IMG/VR virus record: IMGVR_UViG_3300042691_030179
Span: 1 to 41,981 of that record
Origin: a virus
Reading direction: 5' to 3' (one strand)
DNA: 41,981 bases
Shown: piece by piece, positions 37,185 through 41,981 of the stretch
How the letters are laid out: each line of letters opens with the position of its first letter
Numbering within the stretch: position 1 is the stretch's first letter
Notes under the pieces: model-generated
What the model was told of the DNA's origin: nothing
The model's input: the letters and a program-made list of their open reading frames with translations, nothing else
Database searches by the model: none
Program-made: the position numbers and the translations under genes

Positions 37185-37199
37185 AAAATAAGCAAAACT

Positions 37200-37616
37200 A
37201 TGAAAGATATCAAGAACATACTAATCGTAGTGCTATTGGCCGGATGTATGATATTCGGCTACATGTGGTTCTTTAGGAACGACGGCGGGTACAAGCAAAA
37301 GATCAAAGATCTGGAAAGAGAAAAGAAAGAACTGATCATTGCCAGAGAAAAACTGGAGAAAGACGTGGTCGTTCTTGAAAAGAACTTCGAAGACCTAAAG
37401 AAGAAGGAATCTTCTTTAGCTGCTGACATCAAGAAACGCGACGAAGAGATTCGCCGAAGAAAAGAAGAAGCTGCCAAATCTAGAGCCGAACTCGACAACA
37501 TGAAGAAAGGACTTAAAGAGACACAAGAAAAGATCGTAGAACTTAAGAAAAACCCGTCCAATCGCACGGGAGACGATCTTCTGAATTCACTCAAATTGAA
37601 AACTCAAAAGCTATGA
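37200..37616 (+). CDS. membrane-anchored coiled-coil protein, spanin-like candidate
   Basis: The 138-residue product has one N-terminal hydrophobic segment (residues 7-25, ILIVVLLAGCMIFGYMWFF). About 100 residues of nearly unbroken, highly charged coiled coil follow (IKDLEREKKELIIAREKLEK and on), and the C-terminus is short. LAGC at 13-16 fits a lipobox, yet hydrophobic residues continue after the Cys, so a plain inner-membrane anchor is equally possible. A short membrane anchor with a long periplasmic coiled coil is the plan of inner-membrane spanins. The gene overlaps the next by 4 bases (ATGA), and that gene also encodes a coiled-coil membrane protein. Lysis genes next to fibre genes are common in phages, but no endolysin or holin is seen here, so the role remains a hypothesis. 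Confidence 0.55.
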   Translation: MKDIKNILIVVLLAGCMIFGYMWFFRNDGGYKQKIKDLEREKKELIIAREKLEKDVVVLEKNFEDLKKKESSLAADIKKRDEEIRRRKEEAAKSRAELDNMKKGLKETQEKIVELKKNPSNRTGDDLLNSLKLKTQKL

Positions 37617-38104
37617 AAAAATTATTGATCGCGCTATTCTTTCTATTGAGCATGAATGCTTATGCTCAGATCGAATACCCACGTTACGAAAAAGATTCTT
37701 TAGGCCAAACGATAGTTCTTCTGACTATCGAACAGGCGCAAGCTCTCGATAACTCAACCGACTTGTTAGCTCTTTTCGAGAAACTCAATAGCCAGATCAC
37801 AAACTACGATAGTGTTTGCATCAAGGTCGTCGCTGACAAAGACAAAGTGATTGCTGAGCAGACTGTGCAAATCGGCAAGTTGAAAGAAAACTTAAACTTG
37901 AAAGATCAGCAAATATCTGTCTTGCAAGCAACCATTGTCAAGAAAGACGCTATCATCGAAAATCTTAAGAACGAAGTCAAGAACGGTGAAGAGACCGTCG
38001 CTGCCAACAAGAAAGAAATCAAAAGACTCAAAGGTAAGATGGTCTTAGGTGGATCATTGGGCGGAATCGCCATCATAGGATTGATACTAGGAATCTTACT
38101 ATAA
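37613..38104 (+). CDS. secreted coiled-coil protein with C-terminal membrane segment
   Basis: The 163-residue product starts with a clear signal peptide (KKLLIALFFLLSMNAYAQ) with likely cleavage after AYA at residue 18. A predicted periplasmic coiled coil follows from about 60 to 140 (VIAEQTVQIGKLKENLNLKD and on). The C-terminus (about 143-163, GGSLGGIAIIGLILGILL) is a hydrophobic Gly-rich membrane segment. It is translated from an ATG overlapping the upstream stop. Together the two proteins could bridge periplasm and membranes, as spanins do, but the second lacks the lipobox of an outer-membrane spanin. Alternative ideas are a superinfection-exclusion or receptor-masking pair. Confidence 0.55.
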   Translation: MKKLLIALFFLLSMNAYAQIEYPRYEKDSLGQTIVLLTIEQAQALDNSTDLLALFEKLNSQITNYDSVCIKVVADKDKVIAEQTVQIGKLKENLNLKDQQISVLQATIVKKDAIIENLKNEVKNGEETVAANKKEIKRLKGKMVLGGSLGGIAIIGLILGILL

Positions 38105-38118
38105 AATAAAAAAGTCAA

Positions 38119-40293
38119 ATGCCAGCTACTTCGCAGTACATACAGATAACCGACTACGCCCTGGTCGAGTACATCTATACAGATGAAACGATTACCACGA
38201 CTCAGGCAAGATGTCTTAGACTGCAGAATAAGTACACCAACACTTATCAGTTCTTAAACAACGCGCAAGCGTTCAAAAGGACTGCCAACATTCTTGACTC
38301 TTCCGCCAGCAGGTTAGGAACTGACGCAAAGGTCTGGGCATACCACGACATAGATTCTCCAGTGCCCATCATTCAGCAAGACAACAAATTTGTCCTGACT
38401 GATGTCACAGCAAACTTACTGTCGAACCAAAAGTACGACACAGTTCGTGTCCACTTCTTGGCAGGTTACACATTTCCTGGTCTCGACGGAGTAATTACCG
38501 AGATACAGTTTAACGAGTGGACCGCGACTGGGTTGAATCCTCGACCGTTTACGGCGGCGGCAAATGTCTTCCTTAAGAGCGAGCCCAACGTAACTTTCTC
38601 GACGAATCCGATATTCATCGCCGACCGCTACTTTGACCGCTACATCGAGTTTAAGATACCTTCGCTCTACAGCGTAAACTTAGACTTTTGGACTTCTCCG
38701 ACTGCTACGAATACGATCGGCTACCAATATACATTTGGAAATGTCGGTTTCTTACAGGGTTCGCAGATCAGCATCAACCTCTATGAGATCAACTCGATCA
38801 GCGAATCAAACGGCAATCGTTATCTTAATACTGGTACCACTTGGAATTCTTCTGTCAACCAACAAGACGAATACTCTTTCGTAGGCGCGGTGGTCAAAGA
38901 AAACTCAGAGTACGACTTCATAGAATACTATCCTACGTTCCAAGGTGGCTTCATAGAGGATTACATAAACTTGCTCAACGAGACTGGACAGTGGGTTGTG
39001 ATCAACCAATTGACCGTGTACGAACAAGTAGGGACCAATTTCATCAAGACTTCAGACGTCACGATTCTACAAGAAGAGAATTTCGACCAGCCTTCAGTCT
39101 ATCGCCCTGTCCTTAGAAACGCGGCGGCGGTCTACTCTTATTCGATAGAGTACATAATGCGTCTCGTCAACAAAGTAAGCAACAAAGAAATTGTTCGTAG
39201 GTCGACGTTTTCGTCAACCGACGTCAAGAAGTACGGCTATCAGTTGGAGAGAATCAATGCCCTTGAAGGTTTCCGTCCTATCAAAGTTTACAACAAGATA
39301 GTCAAGACCGATGAATCACCAGCGCCAAGTGTTTCTTTTGGAACACCTAGAATTGTAACACAGATAAGATACGTAAACAACTACTTTGACGTAAACTACA
39401 TTTCGGTGGATTCCACGACAGAAATCGACTCCACCGAGATCGGACAGATAGTCTATCCTCAAGGTACGAACGTTTTCTATATGAATCCGTTCGATAACTT
39501 TGTTAAGTTTAAGATCTTTACCAAATCAAAAGATAAGAAACAGAATGTAACTCTGGATCTTGCATCAAACGGCATGGACGCTAAACTCAGCTTTGTGTTT
39601 GATGATAAGTCACAGATATTCTTAGATCCTGTCCAAGACATCACAGTGGCAAACCCAGGATCGGGTGAGGTATTGTTTAAAGTTGATAGCGAGACAGCAG
39701 TCAAACTTTTAGGAGGAAACGCCAGAAGTTACTTCTTGGTAAACAAGACCGCTGAAGGAAATGATGTCCTGTTGTATACTGGCAAATTCGAAAGCGTAGA
39801 ATTGAGAAAAACATCAGAGACCGCAGTACAGCAAAATCAGCTGATAGTTTCACAACTAGAGAGTAAGATAAATGATCTTAAGAAGATACAAGAAAATCTT
39901 ACGGTCTCTATCACAAGCCCAGAGACCGCTACTGGTGTAACAGGCGCAACTGGCGCGACCGGAGCAACGGGAGGTTCACCTGCGACAAATGTCGCCGAAG
40001 AACAGGCTGCCATCAACGCAGCCAGCACAGCGGAAGGCATCGTCACCGTCACGACAGAATCTGCTGGCATCAGCGAAGCAATCACCGAAGCTGCTGGATC
40101 GACCAAACCAGTAAAAATCAACATTCCAGAAGTTCCTGGAGTGACTACCTCTTTGGAATCAGTGAACTGGTCAAAAGTTCTACCAAAGGTAGAGAACCCA
40201 TCAGGCGGACCTATATCTGTAAAGATTAGAAAACCTAACGATGCGACAGGAATGAACCCAGACGGAAGTCCAAACTTTGACACAATGCAATGA
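38119..40293 (+). CDS. virion structural protein with short collagen-like segment
   Basis: The 724-residue product is rich in Tyr, Asn and Thr and begins with TSQYIQITDYALVEYIY. Most of the first 560 residues look beta-rich, with no enzyme motif. Residues about 570-600 are a coiled coil (NQLIVSQLESKINDLKKIQE). At about 608-620 there is a short Gly-X-Y run (GVTGATGATGATGG), followed by an Ala-, Glu- and Ser-rich stretch and a Lys- and Pro-rich C-terminus. The coiled coil and collagen-like run suggest a trimer. The end overlaps the tail-tube-like gene by 4 bases (ATGA), so it probably acts in tail or baseplate assembly. I cannot match it to a named T4 protein. Confidence 0.6.
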   Translation: MPATSQYIQITDYALVEYIYTDETITTTQARCLRLQNKYTNTYQFLNNAQAFKRTANILDSSASRLGTDAKVWAYHDIDSPVPIIQQDNKFVLTDVTANLLSNQKYDTVRVHFLAGYTFPGLDGVITEIQFNEWTATGLNPRPFTAAANVFLKSEPNVTFSTNPIFIADRYFDRYIEFKIPSLYSVNLDFWTSPTATNTIGYQYTFGNVGFLQGSQISINLYEINSISESNGNRYLNTGTTWNSSVNQQDEYSFVGAVVKENSEYDFIEYYPTFQGGFIEDYINLLNETGQWVVINQLTVYEQVGTNFIKTSDVTILQEENFDQPSVYRPVLRNAAAVYSYSIEYIMRLVNKVSNKEIVRRSTFSSTDVKKYGYQLERINALEGFRPIKVYNKIVKTDESPAPSVSFGTPRIVTQIRYVNNYFDVNYISVDSTTEIDSTEIGQIVYPQGTNVFYMNPFDNFVKFKIFTKSKDKKQNVTLDLASNGMDAKLSFVFDDKSQIFLDPVQDITVANPGSGEVLFKVDSETAVKLLGGNARSYFLVNKTAEGNDVLLYTGKFESVELRKTSETAVQQNQLIVSQLESKINDLKKIQENLTVSITSPETATGVTGATGATGATGGSPATNVAEEQAAINAASTAEGIVTVTTESAGISEAITEAAGSTKPVKINIPEVPGVTTSLESVNWSKVLPKVENPSGGPISVKIRKPNDATGMNPDGSPNFDTMQ

Positions 40294-40835
40294 TTCTAAA
40301 TAGCAGAAACAACAACTTTATAGTCAGGTTTCAGAAGAACTTTTTCTATCCTGAGCTGGTTGCCAAATACGAGACTTACATCAAGAGACTGCCGATTCCT
40401 TACGAAAATCTGCAAGACTACATGACGGCCGGAATCCAAGCAATATCTTTCCCGTCTTTGACCGCAGAGACAGTTGAACAGACATTGTACGAAGATCCTA
40501 TCAAAGCCAAAGGTGGTCTTAGACCTATCTATTGGTTGGACCGCAACTTCACGATAACTTTTAAGTCTTATGAGGGATATATAAACTACTGGGTAATGTT
40601 CGATATGTTCTTTGACTATTACAACATGGACCAAAAGAACAAATACCTGGGAGACGTTACGATAACGTTCTTGGACCAAACGGGATTTGAATTCATAGCC
40701 GTGGAACTTCAACAGGTTACATACACAGGCCTGTCAGAGCTCGAACTAAACTATTCATCAAACACCGCAGAGTTCAAAAACTTTACCGCAAACTTTGGTT
40801 ACAACTACATAAACATAAAGAAACGACTTGGCTAA
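40290..40835 (+). CDS. tail-tube-like protein
   Basis: The 181-residue product has an N-terminal segment NNNFIVRFQKNFFYPELVAK and a central pattern LDRNFTITFKSYEGYINYWV. A beta-strand pair follows (LGDVTITFLDQTGFEFIAVE), then LQQVTYTGLSELELNYSSN and FTANFGYNYINI. The order of strands, with an acidic loop after the ELELNY stretch, is what I would expect of the T4 gp19-like tail tube fold, shared with tube initiators such as gp54. Length and position agree. Whether it is the main tube subunit or a tube-cap protein cannot be said. Its ATG overlaps the upstream stop, and the next gene begins 1 base after its stop. Confidence 0.5.
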   Translation: MILNSRNNNFIVRFQKNFFYPELVAKYETYIKRLPIPYENLQDYMTAGIQAISFPSLTAETVEQTLYEDPIKAKGGLRPIYWLDRNFTITFKSYEGYINYWVMFDMFFDYYNMDQKNKYLGDVTITFLDQTGFEFIAVELQQVTYTGLSELELNYSSNTAEFKNFTANFGYNYINIKKRLG

Positions 40836-40836
40836 C

Positions 40837-41163
40837 ATGAAATCATTCAAAGAGTTTAGGAACCCGCCAAAAATGGAAAAACTCGAAGTATACGAGCTTG
40901 ATGAGGAACAACTCAAAGAAGTCGATGCGCTGGAAAGCAAGCTCTATTCAATCGTAGAAAAAGATGGCTTCGCCGGATTGGAAAAAGCAATCAACGAAGG
41001 CTTCTTCGGGGCTGCGTTAGGATTCCTAATCGGTCCTTCAATCGGAAAAGTAATCGCAAGAGCCCTTGGTGTGGAGAAGGGGATCTTGTATGACATGTTC
41101 ACTTCACGTCTGGTGTCGGCTGCCTTGGGTAACGCAATCCAGAACAATCCTGGAAAGAAATAA
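40837..41163 (+). CDS. small protein with Gly-rich hydrophobic segment
   Basis: I start this gene at the ATG at 40837, one base after the upstream stop, rather than at an in-frame TTG at 40828 inside the upstream gene. This gives 108 residues beginning MKSFKEFRNPPKMEKLEVYE. An acidic first half (LDEEQLKEVDALESKLYSIV) is followed by a Gly-rich hydrophobic stretch (FFGAALGFLIGPSIGKVIAR), perhaps a membrane-interacting or oligomerising helix pair, and a basic end (NNPGKK). N-termini of the form MK-(S/T)-F-x-E-F recur in proteins of T4-like phages, in my recollection often head-associated, so a prohead or scaffold role is possible. No firm family is recognised. Confidence 0.55.
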   Translation: MKSFKEFRNPPKMEKLEVYELDEEQLKEVDALESKLYSIVEKDGFAGLEKAINEGFFGAALGFLIGPSIGKVIARALGVEKGILYDMFTSRLVSAALGNAIQNNPGKK

Positions 41164-41796
41164 ATGATATTAGGAATAGACTTTTCAATTAAGTCTGCCG
41201 CAGCAACTCTCAAATCAGGAGACTGTTACACTTTTTATTCTTACGCAAGAAAAGGTGTTATTAAAGAAGACGCCAAAATTGCGTTCGCAGCAGCAGGAGT
41301 ACAAATCTTTGAATCTGAGGAAGAACCAGCACCGGCCAAGAAGGCATCGATTGCGGAAAGAGAAAGAACATCTGTCAAAGACGCGCTTAGGCTCATTCCC
41401 AAGATCACGGAATGTTTCGTTGACTTACCCATAGATCGTTGGGCCATTGAAGGGTTCTCTTTTGCATCGACGGGTAATCGTTTGGCACAGATCAGCGGAT
41501 ACCAATGGGTGCTAAGATGGGAGCTGATTAAAGGAGGTCTTGACATTGATTCTTTTTACATCTACTCGCCCATGACCGTTAAGGCAACGGCGGGAAAAGG
41601 CAACTTCAAGAAAGAACAGATGATCGAAGCATTCATGCAGTCCGAGGATCCTATTCTTCAGAAATGTGGTCTCTATAAAGCTCTCAACACAGATCCTACG
41701 CTGTTCCAAACCAAAAGAGGCGTTTGGCTGAAACCGTTGGACGACGTCGTGGATTCTTACTGGATCATGAAGACCGTTACGGATCAGATCACATAG
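41164..41796 (+). CDS. RuvC/RNase H-fold nuclease, putative Holliday junction resolvase
   Basis: The 210-residue product starts ILGIDFSIKS, where D6 at the end of the first strand is the first catalytic acid of RuvC-like enzymes. WAIEGFSF has the second acid E96 after the beta-4 strand. SPMTVKATAGKGNFKKEQMI (135-154) matches the S-P-x-x-V-K-x-x-x-(T/A)-G-x-G-x-A/F-x-K segment of RuvC, and PLDDVVDSYWI at 191-201 provides the D-D-x-x-D motif with D194 and D197. An insertion with Pro and Ala lies near 50-65. It would cut branched DNA in recombination or before packaging. It starts directly after the upstream stop (TAAATG), and a repeat-rich non-coding region follows. Confidence 0.75.
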   Translation: MILGIDFSIKSAAATLKSGDCYTFYSYARKGVIKEDAKIAFAAAGVQIFESEEEPAPAKKASIAERERTSVKDALRLIPKITECFVDLPIDRWAIEGFSFASTGNRLAQISGYQWVLRWELIKGGLDIDSFYIYSPMTVKATAGKGNFKKEQMIEAFMQSEDPILQKCGLYKALNTDPTLFQTKRGVWLKPLDDVVDSYWIMKTVTDQIT

Positions 41797-41801
41797 GAAT
41801 A

Positions 41802-41889
41802 AGGCTCATTTGTCGGAAAAATGATCCGTAAAGTTCTAGTGAATGATCCGTATTCAGAATACCGGTCATTCGTAGAGGAATATGAGCCT
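41802..41889. repeat. nested inverted and direct repeats after the RuvC-fold gene
   Basis: An outer pair AGGCTCAT (41802-41809) and ATGAGCCT (41882-41889) is perfectly complementary. Inside lies a 29-base near-palindrome, AATGATCCGTATTC, A, GAATACCGGTCATT (41842-41870), with 12 of 14 identical arm positions and one of the two differences a G-U wobble in RNA. AATGATCCGTA also occurs at 41820, and AATGATCC again at 41903. The arrangement could be a structured leader RNA or a set of operator sites. A 28-codon frame starting ATG at 41821 crosses it, but I do not call it a gene. Confidence 0.5.
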
Positions 41890-41902
41890 ACAAGAACTAT
41901 TG

Positions 41903-41981
41903 AATGATCCAAGTATAAAATAAGTGGTATCTATATACATAAATTGATATTCATTCTAAGGACATCTAAATAATCATGGAA
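41903..41981 (+). promoter_or_regulatory. probable promoter and leader of a gene running off the right edge
   Basis: AT-rich sequence with TATAAAATA at 41914-41922 (close to the T4 late-promoter core TATAAATA) and CTATATACATAAATTGATATTC just after it. An A-rich leader, CTAAATAATC, leads to an ATG at 41976 with only two codons visible, so a downstream gene probably starts here. The 20-base element seen at 17265 and 31464 is not present, which suggests a different promoter class or expression time. Confidence 0.4.

Noticed and set aside
37259-37594. Leftward Ser/Phe-rich 111-codon frame
   Set aside because: It is the antisense of Lys/Glu-rich coiled-coil codons, a common source of spurious open frames.
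39837-40283. Leftward 148-codon Ala/Val/Pro-rich frame
   Set aside because: It mirrors the Ala-, Thr- and Gly-rich end of the 724-residue virion protein; the PVAPVAPVTPV run is only the reverse of the Gly-Ala-Thr collagen-like codons.
40296-40712. Leftward 138-codon frame opposite the tail-tube-like gene
   Set aside because: It lies wholly inside a well-supported rightward gene, has no promoter or leader of its own, and its protein has no recognisable pattern.
40828-40836. TTG at 40828 as the start of the small Gly-rich protein
   Set aside because: The ATG at 40837 lies one base after the upstream stop and gives the familiar MKSFKEF type of N-terminus.
41821-41907. 28-codon frame starting ATG in the repeat-rich region
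   Set aside because: Very short, overlaps the inverted repeats, and nothing supports translation; it remains possible as a leader peptide.
1-41981. CRISPR arrays, tRNA genes, insertion sequences or integrase sites
   Set aside because: No regularly spaced repeats, cloverleaf-like segments, transposase motifs or attachment-type repeats were seen on reading both strands; a dedicated tRNA and repeat search was not possible.

Overview
This window is part of a tailed double-stranded DNA phage genome with a contractile (T4-like) tail. The evidence is a GPW/gp25-type baseplate wedge protein followed by a gp6/J-type wedge protein, a very large gp7-like protein, several giant fibre or baseplate proteins, and typical large-phage accessory enzymes (PhoH, DEDD exonuclease, Nei/Fpg glycosylase, RuvC-fold nuclease). 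Coding is dense, and many genes overlap by 1 to 35 bases. The leaders before start codons are A-rich and mostly lack a GGAGG-type ribosome binding site. That pattern is typical of Bacteroidota and their phages, so a Bacteroidota host is my inference, not something shown directly.

Layout. (1) 1-2415: the 3' part of a gene for a protein with three S1-like domains, then an amidoligase-like enzyme with a C-terminal beta-helix-like segment, then a 41-residue basic peptide whose GTG overlaps the enzyme's stop codon. (2) 2420-13400: virion genes, comprising a connector- or wedge-like protein, gp25, gp6, a 105-residue helical protein, a 2168-residue gp7-like protein and a 455-residue protein with an Fn3-like segment. 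(3) 13367-17201: an enzyme island with a HAD phosphatase, a Cys-rich protein, PhoH, two leftward genes (SET domain; C4 zinc protein), a 3'-5' exonuclease and a Nei-like glycosylase. (4) 17301-37184: five large virion genes, probably fibres and distal baseplate, in two units. Each unit starts just after the same 20-base element (17265 and 31464), which I read as a phage late promoter. (5) 37200-38104: two coupled membrane-anchored coiled-coil proteins that resemble a spanin-like pair. (6) 38119-41163: a 724-residue virion protein, a tail-tube-like protein and a small Gly-rich protein. (7) 41164-41981: a RuvC-fold nuclease, then about 180 bases rich in repeats and dyads, ending in what looks like the start of another gene.

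The rightward virion genes probably build the baseplate wedges and the fibres attached to them. The island supplies nucleic-acid processing and protein-modifying functions. The least explained parts are the amidoligase with its coupled peptide, the leftward SET and zinc genes, the coiled-coil membrane pair, and the repeat-rich leader at the right end. No tRNA, rRNA, CRISPR array or insertion sequence was seen, and no stretch over 300 bases lacks a gene.
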